The notes: generated by a model from the sequence alone, not told the origin. Counted from the stretch's first letter, positions 25,157 through 33,292 are shown. The stretch: DNA of 36,101 nt from an uncultured Ruminococcus sp. (GCA_947169885.1 CAMVRM010000035.1:1-36101), one strand, 5' to 3'. Made by a program: numbers and translations.

Positions 25157-25933
25157 TTACTCATCCGCTTTGTGCATCTTGTTTCTTTTACTATGCTCAC
25201 TAAGCTTTGTGATTATCTTTTCACGGAAAATAAGCCCCAGAATAGCAATAACAACTATCACCGAAACAACAGCTATCGCAGCGCCTATGTTGCCCTTTGC
25301 GGCGTTGTTCCCGAATGCTGTTGAAAGAAATATCGCAGGCAGACGAAACGGCATGACATACAAAAGAAAATCTTTCAGCTTTATCTTTGTGAGCGGAACG
25401 AGATAGGTTATGATGTCTTTCGGCACACCCGGGATAACGTATAGTATTATAAGAATGAAAATGAGCCTGCGTTCATCGTCCAGAAAGCTGAACTTTTTCA
25501 GGTGCTTCTCGCTTACGACCGCTTCGACCAGTGCCGCACCCATGAGCCGAACCACGCCCCACACTATCAGCGCTCCGAGGACTATCCCCGCAAACGAGAG
25601 CAGCGCCCCGAAGAACCAGCCGTAAAGCAGTCCTCCGACCACCTGAACGGGCGGTATGACCGCAACGACCACCTGCAAAGCCTGTATCGACACGAACACG
25701 ACAGGTCCGCCTACCGAGCCGTACTCGCCGATAGTCTGCTGCACCTTTTCAAAATAGCCATCCTGTCCCACATTCCTCAGAAAAGGCAGCACAAGATAAG
25801 TTATGCCTGCGACCGCAGCGAGAAAAAACACTGCACCGACTATGCGCAGCTTTTTTCGTATCGCTTCACGCTTTGCGAGCTGTTCGGGTGTCAGACCGCT
25901 TTTCGCACGTTCAAAAATGCTTTTTTCTTTCAT
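25157..25933 (-). CDS. TVP38/TMEM64 (VTT domain) membrane protein
   Basis: A 258-aa membrane protein of the DedA-related VTT superfamily, linked in other organisms to lipid scrambling or transport across membranes. After a basic N-terminus and helix (about 30-50), the core has VVFVSIQALQVVVAVIPP followed by GGLLYGWFFGALLSFAGIVLGA and a VIPGVPKDIITYL segment, the family's signature. The C-terminus is basic. It is the last gene of a four-gene operon with DUF5685, a DnaJ-like protein and a 192-aa membrane protein. Confidence 0.9.
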   Translation of the reverse strand: MKEKSIFERAKSGLTPEQLAKREAIRKKLRIVGAVFFLAAVAGITYLVLPFLRNVGQDGYFEKVQQTIGEYGSVGGPVVFVSIQALQVVVAVIPPVQVVGGLLYGWFFGALLSFAGIVLGALIVWGVVRLMGAALVEAVVSEKHLKKFSFLDDERRLIFILIILYVIPGVPKDIITYLVPLTKIKLKDFLLYVMPFRLPAIFLSTAFGNNAAKGNIGAAIAVVSVIVVIAILGLIFREKIITKLSEHSKRNKMHKADE

Positions 25934-25960
25934 TCCGAAATTATCGCTTCCTTTAAGTTA

Positions 25961-26539
25961 CTATTTTTTAGTAAGTATCTTCTTTCTGAACCATATCGTA
26001 TAAAGCTCTATAAGGTTGCCCAACAGTCTGTCATATATTCCGAAAAACACATTCGCCATAAGGAGCATCGCAGGGGCAGCCCACTTGCCGAACTTCTCCA
26101 TGCCCTCGAACAAGTCCACCGATGTGAACAGGAGCTTGAATATGAGCGCATAAGTGATGACTGCAATGTTGAAAATGACGAGCTTTGCGAGCCGCTGCAA
26201 ACGTGCGTTCGCAATGCGCCGCAGATAAACATAAAGTATGGGATAATACCCCATAAACAGTATGAACAGAAGATTCGCCTGATAATCAGGGCTCATGAGC
26301 AAACAAAGCGCCGCACATGAAGCATATGTCATGAACGCCCACCCCGAGCCTGCTTCCGAGATGACTACCACCATGAGAAATCCTGCGTAAGTCGGGATAG
26401 CATAATCGAGCATGGGAAAGATCGTGTTCATGAACATTAGCAGCAGCACCAGTGCCGTTATAACGCCGCCCAGCGCCACGCAGAACGCCCTGCTGCGCTT
26501 TTGTCTTGCGGCGAACAGATCGTTGTTGTTCAGCAGCAT
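25961..26539 (-). CDS. Unknown polytopic membrane protein
   Basis: A 192-aa protein of five or six hydrophobic segments (about 20-40, 48-65, 70-85, 88-106, 118-140 and 155-175). The overall plan, with short loops and a compact N-terminal hydrophobic half, resembles small substrate-binding (S) components of ECF transporters, but I cannot confirm that. The ATG overlaps the stop of the DnaJ-like gene by 10 bp, so expression is coupled. It lies 27 bp before the TVP38-like gene. Confidence 0.75.
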   Translation of the reverse strand: MLLNNNDLFAARQKRSRAFCVALGGVITALVLLLMFMNTIFPMLDYAIPTYAGFLMVVVISEAGSGWAFMTYASCAALCLLMSPDYQANLLFILFMGYYPILYVYLRRIANARLQRLAKLVIFNIAVITYALIFKLLFTSVDLFEGMEKFGKWAAPAMLLMANVFFGIYDRLLGNLIELYTIWFRKKILTKK

Positions 26540-27204
26540 GGTACAAGGTCTCCGCCCATTGCTTCACAGCAGCAGTCAGCGATGCACAGACCGTTGAGTA
26601 TATCGCACACATCGGGAGAACCCACCGCAGGCGAATTGCGCTGGAATGCGTTGCCTGTCATGTAGCCGCTCCGCTGACGGTTCATCTGCTGGAACGCCGC
26701 AGAATACTCAGCATTCCCCGGAGCCATTTTCGATGCCTGCGAAGTGTAATGATAAGCCTCATTGAACCAGCCCCTCTGATAGCTCACCATGCCTTTGAGA
26801 TAGTTCCACTCGGCGTTGCGCTGTGCTATCGGGACGCTTGCGAGCATATTGTCAGCAGAATTCAGGTCGCCCGACGAGATCAGCTGTCTTATGCGGTAAG
26901 CGTCAAAACCGGTGTTCTGATTGAAATTGCTGTATGTGTTGTATTCCGTATATCCGCCATTCTGCGAGGACGAATATCCGCCGCTGTAACGGTCATCGTC
27001 ATAGGTAACGCCGTTTCGCTTGTCCTCCATTACCCTGTCATAGGCGTTGTTTATCTCCGACATTTTCTCGTTTGCAAGTTCTGCCATGTCGGGGTCGGTG
27101 TAGCGGTCGGGGTGATATTTTTTGACCAGCTTTTTGTATGCGGATTTTATTTCAGCCTCGGAAGCGTTCTTTGACACTCCGAGTATGCTGTAAGGATCAT
27201 TCAT
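26530..27204 (-). CDS. DnaJ-domain protein with Cys-rich tail
   Basis: A 224-aa J-domain protein. The J domain (1-65) has the HPD motif at 31-33 (YHPDRYTDP) needed to stimulate an Hsp70 ATPase. A Tyr/Gly/Ser-rich linker (about 70-100) follows, then a TPR-like helical part (NAEWNYLKGMVSYQRGWFNEA), and finally a tail containing seven cysteines in the last 25 residues (DCCCEA...VPCC). There is no DnaJ zinc-finger or substrate domain, so it is not the housekeeping DnaJ. The ATG overlaps the DUF5685 stop as ATGA. The tail suggests metal binding or membrane contact. Confidence 0.9.
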   Translation of the reverse strand: MNDPYSILGVSKNASEAEIKSAYKKLVKKYHPDRYTDPDMAELANEKMSEINNAYDRVMEDKRNGVTYDDDRYSGGYSSSQNGGYTEYNTYSNFNQNTGFDAYRIRQLISSGDLNSADNMLASVPIAQRNAEWNYLKGMVSYQRGWFNEAYHYTSQASKMAPGNAEYSAAFQQMNRQRSGYMTGNAFQRNSPAVGSPDVCDILNGLCIADCCCEAMGGDLVPCC

Positions 27205-28112
27205 TTGCAGTTCCCTTTCGTTTGTCTTTTTTTGCCGCTGAGGGCTTTTTTCTTAACGTCATAAAATGTCTGCCGAAGCCCGAGATAAACGGTGTTGTCC
27301 ATGATAGGTTTCATACCCCCGAAATCAAGCTGAACATAGCTTTCGGCAAGTGCGCCGAGGGTAAGCATGATGCTGTTTTCGGCATAGTCCGCCGCTTTTT
27401 CCTTTTGTTCACGGGTAAGCGTTTTTGAACCCCTTGCAGACTTAGGGATAAGCGGATCGAAGTTTCCTGCGGCGGCATCATCTTCAAGATCATCAAGCGC
27501 ATCGCAGATATACACGAACCGTCCCAGCGCATATCCGAACCGTCCCAGAAGTTCCCGCTTGTCGGGGTCTGTGCGTGAAAGCCCCCTGAAAACCGCACTC
27601 ATCATGGCGGCGGTAGGCTCTGCGGCACGATCGAGCGAACATGAACGGCTGCGCTCCGAGGCAAACTGCTGTTTCATGGCTCTTTCAACGGCATCGGCAA
27701 GTTCGGGATATTTTGCGGCGGCTTTTTTGTAATCGGCTCTTGCTTTCCACAGGAGCGACAGCGCACGCAGTCTGTGCTTCAATCCCTTGTCGTGAAGATC
27801 GTCCCTGAGTTTATGATAAACAAGTATGACCTCTGCGCAGGCGGCATATTCAAAAGCCTTTCCGCTGCACCGAAGATACTTTGTCTTTTTGACGGGGTGG
27901 ACGGGACATCGGCAGCTGTCTGTTTTCAGCCTGTCACCGTTTATGCCGACATAGCAAAGCGCAAGGAACGCAAGGTCATAACTCAGCGTAAGCGTTGACA
28001 CGAACCCGAAACTGCTGTTCAGTTCCCTGCAAAGTCCGCAGTAAGCCGCCTTATATACCTCATGCTCGTATACTCTTAAATACGGCTTGAATGGCTTGAC
28101 ATATCCGAACAT
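27201..28112 (-). CDS. DUF5685 family protein
   Basis: A protein of about 303 aa fitting DUF5685. N-terminus MFGYVKPFKPYLRV, then YCGLCREL (C25, C28) and a second cysteine group (SCRCPVHPV, LRCSG), with all-helical sequence after that. The segment YICDALDDLEDDAAAGNFDPL is an aspartate-rich helix reminiscent of isoprenyl-diphosphate synthases, which bind Mg-diphosphate with such motifs; this is my inference, not an established function. ATG 28112 is chosen because AAGGTGG lies 8 nt upstream; a GTG at 28124 is less likely. It is first in an operon with the DnaJ-like gene. Confidence 0.88.
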   Translation of the reverse strand: MFGYVKPFKPYLRVYEHEVYKAAYCGLCRELNSSFGFVSTLTLSYDLAFLALCYVGINGDRLKTDSCRCPVHPVKKTKYLRCSGKAFEYAACAEVILVYHKLRDDLHDKGLKHRLRALSLLWKARADYKKAAAKYPELADAVERAMKQQFASERSRSCSLDRAAEPTAAMMSAVFRGLSRTDPDKRELLGRFGYALGRFVYICDALDDLEDDAAAGNFDPLIPKSARGSKTLTREQKEKAADYAENSIMLTLGALAESYVQLDFGGMKPIMDNTVYLGLRQTFYDVKKKALSGKKRQTKGNCK

Positions 28113-28160
28113 ACGAGCAACCACCTTTATTCTATACGTTTATTGTGTAAATCAAATGGC

Positions 28161-28241
28161 AGATAAATAAAGAAGAAATAAGAAACTTTTAAAATCCGTC
28201 TGCTCCGACAGACACTTTATTTATTATTTCTTAATTCTTAT
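28161..28241. repeat. Heptad-arm hairpin element, copy A, in the DUF5685 leader
   Basis: A purine-rich arm (28161-28185) and a pyrimidine-rich arm (28216-28240) are roughly complementary and built from AAATAAG-like heptads. Between them is a GTCTG/CAGAC hairpin at 28198-28213. The element begins just after the transcription start of the DUF5685 operon, so it is in its 5' UTR. It shares its plan with 35458-35644. Confidence 0.7.
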
Positions 28242-28244
28242 AGT

Positions 28245-28274
28245 ATTATATCACATTGAGGTAAGATTTGTCAA
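28245..28274 (-). promoter_or_regulatory. Promoter of the DUF5685-DnaJ-TVP38 operon
   Basis: Minus strand TTGACA, 18-bp spacer, TATAAT, followed by a leader of about 125 nt that contains the heptad-arm element. Confidence 0.8.
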
Positions 28275-28275
28275 C

Positions 28276-28308
28276 ATAAAAAAGTGCCCTGTCTGTTAAA
28301 CAGGGCAC
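28276..28308 (-). terminator. Terminator of the solute-binding protein gene
   Basis: Minus-strand stem GTGCCCTG/CAGGGCAC with a short loop and a T6-7 tract just after the stop. No permease gene follows before it. Confidence 0.9.
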
Positions 28309-28320
28309 GGGGAAAAGTTA

Positions 28321-29745
28321 TCAGTTTGTCGGAGTATCGGAGATCTTGGTGTTCGCTTCCTTAACGATGAAGTCGACCTGCTTCTCGTACTCACCACGGC
28401 ACTCGGTCCATGTGGTAGCGCCGCCGCCTGTGAGCATCGTTGCCTGCGAAACGTTGAGCATTGCAGCATCCATTTCAGCGGAAACGCCTGCGGAGAAGTT
28501 GAATACAGGATGCTCAGCAGCCATTTCATATATTCTCGTTCTCATGTCATACATTTCGTCAGTCCACTTGTATTCCTCTTTAAGGGTCTTTTCGGTGATA
28601 GCCTGAGTGTTATCCTTAGCTACCATCAGGCAGTCCATGTATGCCGCAAATCCCTCGGGGTTGGGAGCGTTGTGGCAGAGGTTGTAACCCTCAACTCTTG
28701 AAGAGATGTAGTATGTATCGCTGTCAGGATCCTTAGGCATAGGAACGAACATGATCTCGCCTGCTTCCATATCGCCAAAAGGCTTTGTGGTAGCAAGAGG
28801 AGCTTCGATACCCCACAGACCAACAGGGATAAACAGTGTCTGATAGTCGCCGAGACCGTTTCCTGTTGTGCCATCGCCTCTGGTCGCCCAGCCGTTTGTC
28901 GAGCGGTCGAACATAACGCCGTTCTTACCCAGTTCGTACATGAAGTTCTGTACCTTTTCAACCGCAGGATCAGCCATGTTGTTAACAAGCTGACCGTTTT
29001 CAAGACCGATGAGCGGAACACCGCAGGTCTCGGAGATAGCGCTTACATACCAGTAGCCGTCAAGAGCATACTTGTCGTTGTCAGCATCGGTAAATTCTGT
29101 ACACATGGTCTTGAAAGTATCCCAGTTCCACTTGTCTTCATCAAGAAGCTCGGCAGGATCGTCAAAGCCGTTCTGCTCCATAGTGGTCTTGTTGTATACG
29201 CAGACGAAGTTCGGTGAAACATCGATAACTGCAACATAGTGCTTGCCGTTGAACACGAAGTTGTCGCTGGACTCCTTGGTGGAAGACCACAGGTCGGAAT
29301 CAAGAGCGATAACGTCGTCGATCGGGTCGAACATTCCCTTAATAGCGCCCTTGGGGAAAGTATCCATATCGGAAGCGGGGAAGAAGTCGGGGGAGTTGCC
29401 GCCCATTACTGCGTTTGCAAGGTCATCGTAACGGGTGTTCCATGTGGTCTGCACCCACTTTACCTTGCCGTTGTATTTCTGCTCGAAAAGTTCCAGTCCG
29501 GGGGACTTTACTGCGCCCTCGCTGGGGTTGATGTCATAGTGAGCCATCCACTTGACTTCGGGGTTTGCAAGTTCCTTGTCTTCCAGCTTGTCTTTCAGCT
29601 CTGAGATAGTTGCCTTGTCCTCCTCGTCAAGATCTTTGCCGGCTGCTGCCTTAGAGTCACTGCTGCCGCCCGAATTTCCGCACGAAGCAACAGCAAATGC
29701 CATTGTCAGCGCAAAAGAGCCTGCAAGTAATCTCTTTAATTTCAT
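28321..29745 (-). CDS. Extracellular solute-binding lipoprotein (sugar ABC type), orphan
   Basis: A 474-aa family-1-type binding protein. The lipoprotein signal MKLKRLLAGSFALTMAFAVA ends in a VASC lipobox with C22 as the lipid-modified residue. A Gly/Ser/Asp-rich linker and a charged helix follow. The mature part has typical features: LELFEQKYNGKVKWVQTTW, YNKTTMEQNGFDDP, a WNWDTFKTMCTEF segment and a Trp-rich ligand cleft. AGGAGG precedes the ATG. It has its own promoter and terminator, and neither permease nor ATPase genes are nearby, so it must share a transporter coded elsewhere. The ligand is unknown. Confidence 0.92.
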   Translation of the reverse strand: MKLKRLLAGSFALTMAFAVASCGNSGGSSDSKAAAGKDLDEEDKATISELKDKLEDKELANPEVKWMAHYDINPSEGAVKSPGLELFEQKYNGKVKWVQTTWNTRYDDLANAVMGGNSPDFFPASDMDTFPKGAIKGMFDPIDDVIALDSDLWSSTKESSDNFVFNGKHYVAVIDVSPNFVCVYNKTTMEQNGFDDPAELLDEDKWNWDTFKTMCTEFTDADNDKYALDGYWYVSAISETCGVPLIGLENGQLVNNMADPAVEKVQNFMYELGKNGVMFDRSTNGWATRGDGTTGNGLGDYQTLFIPVGLWGIEAPLATTKPFGDMEAGEIMFVPMPKDPDSDTYYISSRVEGYNLCHNAPNPEGFAAYMDCLMVAKDNTQAITEKTLKEEYKWTDEMYDMRTRIYEMAAEHPVFNFSAGVSAEMDAAMLNVSQATMLTGGGATTWTECRGEYEKQVDFIVKEANTKISDTPTN

Positions 29746-29821
29746 AATAATAACCTCCTAAAGATATTAAAAACACATATCAAATACATATACTCATTGA
29801 TTTTACGTTTTAACTATTCCT

Positions 29822-29850
29822 ATTATAACAAAACAAATCCTCAATTTCAA
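29822..29850 (-). promoter_or_regulatory. Promoter of the solute-binding protein gene
   Basis: Minus strand TTGAAA, 17-bp spacer, TATAAT, with a leader of about 70 nt before the AGGAGG. Confidence 0.82.
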
Positions 29851-30025
29851 TCGGCATTTTGCAATATATCGGCACGGACTTTTGAGCATTTTTCACAAAA
29901 AACGTTTTCATAGTTGTGAGTATACGTTTTCAGTAAACGATTACCGCACGTTAATTCGCTCAATTAACAATAAATTTACACAACAGCATTCAGGACGTGT
30001 ATTTTGTGCAGACTTCACAAATTTC
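29851..30025. other. Intergenic region between gpr and the solute-binding gene
   Basis: No gene is seen. A 10-bp palindrome AAAACGTTTT (29899-29908) and a related TATACGTTTTCAGTAAACG stretch lie about 50-90 bp upstream of the promoter. They have the CG-centred look of LacI-family operators, but position and function are uncertain. No clear terminator for gpr was found. Confidence 0.4.
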
Positions 30026-30868
30026 TTACATTATCAGGGAGTTGATCTCGTCAGCCGTGAGTGTCGGGTGAAGATAAAGATTCACGGCGGCGGCGATGAG
30101 TTCTGCCGCCCTCAGAACAAGCTTGTCCACGGGTTTCGGAGTGACGAGCAGACCCTCAAAACGGCTGTCTCCCGACATGATGCGTGAAACGGTCGGCACG
30201 CCTATCGCTGCGGCAGGCACACCGAGCGTCTTTTCAGACAGTTCCGCACGTGCATTATCAACGCCGCTCCCGGGGGAAATGCCCGTGGAACAAAGCTGTA
30301 TCGTGCGCCCCATATGGCTCGGTTCACTGCAAGCGAGCGCATCGCAGACGATGACCTGCGAGGGCGCAAGCTGACGGCAGACCGCCGACGCAAGTTCTTC
30401 CGATTCTATGCCCGTCTGCGCCAGCACTCCTGCGGAAATGACCGACAGTTCGCCCAGTTCGTCCGTGTCGAGTTCCTGCGAAAGCCGCTTGATGTGGCGT
30501 GTTGCAAAAACTCTGTCGGCGGCAAGCGCTCCAACGCTGTCAGGAGTTATGCGGCGGTTGCCCAGCCCGAAAAACAGCACCGCTCCCCTGCCCTCGCACA
30601 CCCGTGAAAGCGCTCTTGCGGCGGCGGCACACTGCGCCCCAAAATACGGCGAATACTCATAAAGCGGCTGTTGTGCTTCGAGCGTGATATACCTGCCGAC
30701 AGGCTTTTTCAGGCGCTTTGCCGCCGCTTCGGTCAGAATGTCTATCTCCGTTATCTCAAAATGTGACGGCTCGTCAAATGTCTTTTTGCAGCTCACCCCC
30801 GACAGTTCTCCGCCGTTTTCACGTTCGTCATCGAATATCTCCATTGCAAGGTCTGTATCAACTGCCAT
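30026..30868 (-). CDS. gpr: Spore protease GPR
   Basis: A 280-aa germination protease that degrades small acid-soluble spore proteins when spores germinate. It has the N-terminal TDLAME motif, IEITEIDIL-like beta strands, RYITLE, FFGLGNRRITPDSVG, VIVCDALACSE and GVPTVSR, all characteristic of the family. The TDLA motif is at residues 5-8, so the pre-sequence is much shorter than in Bacillus GPR. AAGGAG supports the ATG. It is divergent from rpsT, as in many spore formers. No forespore-type promoter was identified by eye. Confidence 0.93.
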   Translation of the reverse strand: MAVDTDLAMEIFDDERENGGELSGVSCKKTFDEPSHFEITEIDILTEAAAKRLKKPVGRYITLEAQQPLYEYSPYFGAQCAAAARALSRVCEGRGAVLFFGLGNRRITPDSVGALAADRVFATRHIKRLSQELDTDELGELSVISAGVLAQTGIESEELASAVCRQLAPSQVIVCDALACSEPSHMGRTIQLCSTGISPGSGVDNARAELSEKTLGVPAAAIGVPTVSRIMSGDSRFEGLLVTPKPVDKLVLRAAELIAAAVNLYLHPTLTADEINSLIM

Positions 30869-30937
30869 AAATGCTCCTTTTGTAAAAAATAAACAAAACT
30901 TATTTGTTAGCTGTGTGAAAATTTTCTGTGAAAGGGC

Positions 30938-30966
30938 TTGAAATTCGGAAAAATGTGTGCTATAAT
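30938..30966 (+). promoter_or_regulatory. Promoter of rpsT
   Basis: TTGAAA, 17-bp spacer, TATAAT on the plus strand. The leader to ATG 31069 is about 95 nt, long enough for feedback control, but no known structure was recognised. Confidence 0.85.
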
Positions 30967-31068
30967 ATTCACAATGCTTGTTTTGAGCGCTGATGAATGT
31001 TCCCTCTCAGTCATTCGTTAGTCTGCACGAATAAGTTAACATTTATTCACAAAGGGAGGTCAAACCAA

Positions 31069-31323
31069 ATGGCAAATATCAAATCCGCTAAGAAAAGAGT
31101 TCTCGTTAACAACGCTAAGGCTGCTAGAAACAAGGCTGTCAGAAGCGACCTCAAAACCGCTCTCAAAAAGGCTAATCTCGCAGTAGAGAACAACGCAGAG
31201 GACAAGGAAGCTGTTGTAAAGGCAGCTATCAAGAAGGTAGACAAGGCTTGCGCTAAGGGCATTATCCACAAGAACAATGCTTCCAGAAAGAAGGCTAGTC
31301 TCGCTAAGTCTCTCGCTAAGTAA
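31069..31323 (+). CDS. rpsT: 30S ribosomal protein S20
   Basis: An 84-aa, very basic protein that binds 16S rRNA early in 30S assembly. The N-terminus MANIKSAKKRVLVNNAKAAR and the Ala/Lys-rich helices ending in KGIIHKNNASRKKASLAK are typical of S20, and length is normal. GGGAGGT precedes ATG 31069; the longer frame includes the leader and is rejected. Codon use is strongly biased (CTC, AAG), as expected for high expression. Confidence 0.98.
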   Translation: MANIKSAKKRVLVNNAKAARNKAVRSDLKTALKKANLAVENNAEDKEAVVKAAIKKVDKACAKGIIHKNNASRKKASLAKSLAK

Positions 31324-31340
31324 TTTCACTGAACACTAAG

Positions 31341-31378
31341 GCGTTCGTCCCACGACCCAAGGACGAACGTCTTTTTTT
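31341..31378 (+). terminator. Terminator of rpsT
   Basis: Stem GCGTTCGTCC/GGACGAACGT with a 10-nt loop followed by C-T7. Confidence 0.92.
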
Positions 31379-31381
31379 ATT

Positions 31382-31410
31382 TTGACAAATCTTTCGTTAT
31401 GTGCTATAAT
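31382..31410 (+). promoter_or_regulatory. Promoter of the zinc-ribbon / kinase-like operon
   Basis: Perfect consensus TTGACA, 17-bp spacer, TATAAT. Since it covers the first codons of a longer frame, it fixes the downstream start at 31441. Confidence 0.9.
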
Positions 31411-31440
31411 TATTCTATATTAACTGAAAGGGCAATTCTT

Positions 31441-32214
31441 ATGGCAAAAATATGCAAGTCATGCGGAAAGGAATTCAAGGGCGAGTTCTGTGAACACTGC
31501 GGTTACGGCGACCCGAACCTTAAAACTCATGCCGCCGACAAATACAAGTCCTCAACTCCAATCCGCTATATGACCCCCGAGCAAAAAGAGGAATACTATG
31601 CCGCCCTCAAAAAGAAAGAGGAGGAGCGCAGGCTCAGCGGCGGCAAAAAAAAACGTGACCCAAAACAGGTACGGCTGCTCATCGTGATAGCGGCGGCGGT
31701 TGTCCTGCTCATCGTGGGGACGCTTTTCGGGTCGGGTCTGCTTGGCTTCGGCGAACAGAACACAGACGTTGTCGAGCGCTATCTGCACGCCGTCAATGAG
31801 CGTGATTTCGACAAGTATGTTTCCTGCTTCCCGAGTGACATAAAAAAGGACTACGAACAGGATCTCGCCGACACGGGCTTTTCCGAAAAGGAGTACATGG
31901 ACGCTTTCTGCTCTGATTTTGCCGAAACATACGGCAGTGATTTTGTTATTGAGTATAATATCCTGAACGTCAAACTGCTGGAAGAATATTCACTTGACGG
32001 CTACAAGGAGCAGTACGGCACAGTACCCAACGTCAGCGAGGCTTATCTTGTCGTGACGGAAGTGACTTACCGCGGCTCGCAGAGTTCCGAGACATTCAGG
32101 TATAACTGCTATGTCGGAAAAGTCGGACTTCATTACAAGCTTTTCAACATCGAATACGACCCCGGCATAATCACAACCGATATGTTCGACAGTTCTGCCG
32201 ACAGTTCAGAATAA
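31441..32214 (+). CDS. Zinc-ribbon single-pass membrane protein with external NTF2-like domain
   Basis: A 257-aa protein I do not recognise beyond its parts. The N-terminal zinc ribbon has C5, C8, C17 and C20 (CKSCGKEFKGEFCEHCG). A charged, Lys/Glu-rich segment (about 30-75) precedes one membrane helix (about 77-98). The outer domain of about 150 residues begins DVVERYLHAVNERDFDKYVSCF, the pattern of NTF2-like/DUF4878-type folds, and ends with a Ser/Asp-rich tail. It shares an operon with the kinase-like ATPase 21 bp downstream. It could be the sensor partner of that soluble protein; this is an inference. Confidence 0.8.
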   Translation: MAKICKSCGKEFKGEFCEHCGYGDPNLKTHAADKYKSSTPIRYMTPEQKEEYYAALKKKEEERRLSGGKKKRDPKQVRLLIVIAAAVVLLIVGTLFGSGLLGFGEQNTDVVERYLHAVNERDFDKYVSCFPSDIKKDYEQDLADTGFSEKEYMDAFCSDFAETYGSDFVIEYNILNVKLLEEYSLDGYKEQYGTVPNVSEAYLVVTEVTYRGSQSSETFRYNCYVGKVGLHYKLFNIEYDPGIITTDMFDSSADSSE

Positions 32215-32235
32215 TAAAAAATAAGGAGAAACAGT

Positions 32236-33243
32236 ATGGATATAACGATACTCAAAAACATGGCTTCGTCCACAGGGCGTGAGACTTTTATCACAGATGA
32301 CAGCTTTAATATTCTCTGGACAAATTCCGAAAAAGACTTGGTCGAACTGTTGTTACAGAACAGCCGCAAAACTCTGAACAGCAAGCCCGAAACAGAAACG
32401 CTTGTCCGCTGCGGCGATGATTCTATGAGGATACTCCCAATAACCGACGGCAGTGAGACTGTATTTCTTTTCGAGTTCATAAGTGCTTCTCATGCCGCAG
32501 AACTTTTTACGAAAACATCGGCACTAAATGCACTGAAAGATCGCCTTGATGAAAGCATGAAAGAATACAACAGGCTGGTGAACGAAGCAGTCATGACAGC
32601 ACCATATCTCTATAACAAGTTAGGCAGTCAGCGTGTCAGAGACTCAAACGTTGCCGCACTTCTCGAAATTCTCACTGTCAACGATAATGAACTGCTCCTT
32701 GACGTAAGCGAACACATAAAAACTGTTTTGAACGAACTTGTCGGTTCACGCTATTCAGCAAAGCTCATAAGGTTCGATCAGCAGATCGAAAACGGCATAT
32801 TCTGTTTTATCGACCGCAATGATGTTGATTATGCGATCATGAACATGATCTCAAACGCTGTAAAGCACTGCAAACCGAAAGACCTGCCCGTTGTTCATTT
32901 CAAGGTAAGTGCAGATGACAGTTTCTGCATCATCGAAGTATGGGACAACGGCACAGATGCCGATCTCGAACGGATAAGGTCGCACATGAAACTCTGTCCA
33001 GATAAAGACAGCGGATTCTCGGGACTTGGGTTGGCGATAATCAGCACCTTTGCCGAAAAATACGGCGGAACTGCCGAATGCTCCCTCACCGAAACAGGCG
33101 GACTTCACCTTACCGTCAAAATAAAACGCCCAAAAAACAAAAACATGATAAGCCTTTATTCTCCCGAAACGGACGACCCGTTCAGTGACACCATAAACTT
33201 CATGCGCTCGGGCTTTCAGGACATTCTTGACGCTTATCAATAA
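32236..33243 (+). CDS. Soluble histidine-kinase-like ATPase without clear H-box
   Basis: A 335-aa protein with a C-terminal HATPase_c domain: N-box NMISNAVKHCKPK (near 196-210), G1 box VWDNGTD, and G2 box GFSGLGLAIISTFAEKYGG. The N-terminal part looks PAS-like (ITDDSFNILWTNSE). The middle helices (SMKEYNRLVNEAVMTAPYLYNKLG) occupy the usual dimerisation place but lack the HE/DxxxPL phospho-acceptor motif. No membrane segment and no adjacent response regulator. It could be a degenerate kinase, an anti-sigma-like ATPase, or use an atypical His. AAGGAG precedes the ATG. Confidence 0.85.
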   Translation: MDITILKNMASSTGRETFITDDSFNILWTNSEKDLVELLLQNSRKTLNSKPETETLVRCGDDSMRILPITDGSETVFLFEFISASHAAELFTKTSALNALKDRLDESMKEYNRLVNEAVMTAPYLYNKLGSQRVRDSNVAALLEILTVNDNELLLDVSEHIKTVLNELVGSRYSAKLIRFDQQIENGIFCFIDRNDVDYAIMNMISNAVKHCKPKDLPVVHFKVSADDSFCIIEVWDNGTDADLERIRSHMKLCPDKDSGFSGLGLAIISTFAEKYGGTAECSLTETGGLHLTVKIKRPKNKNMISLYSPETDDPFSDTINFMRSGFQDILDAYQ

Positions 33244-33255
33244 ATATACATACAA

Positions 33256-33292
33256 AAAGCGGACAGCTCTTTTAACAGGAACTGTCCGCTTT
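33256..33292. terminator. Bidirectional terminator between the kinase-like gene and tyrS
   Basis: Stem AAAGCGGACAG/CTGTCCGCTTT with a 15-nt loop, between convergent genes. The T-tract is stronger on the minus strand (tyrS). Confidence 0.88.

Noticed and set aside
28276-28320. Possible direct-repeat array or CRISPR near the AT-rich region
   Set aside because: Only low-complexity heptads and one terminator are present; there are no regular repeats with unique spacers anywhere in the window.
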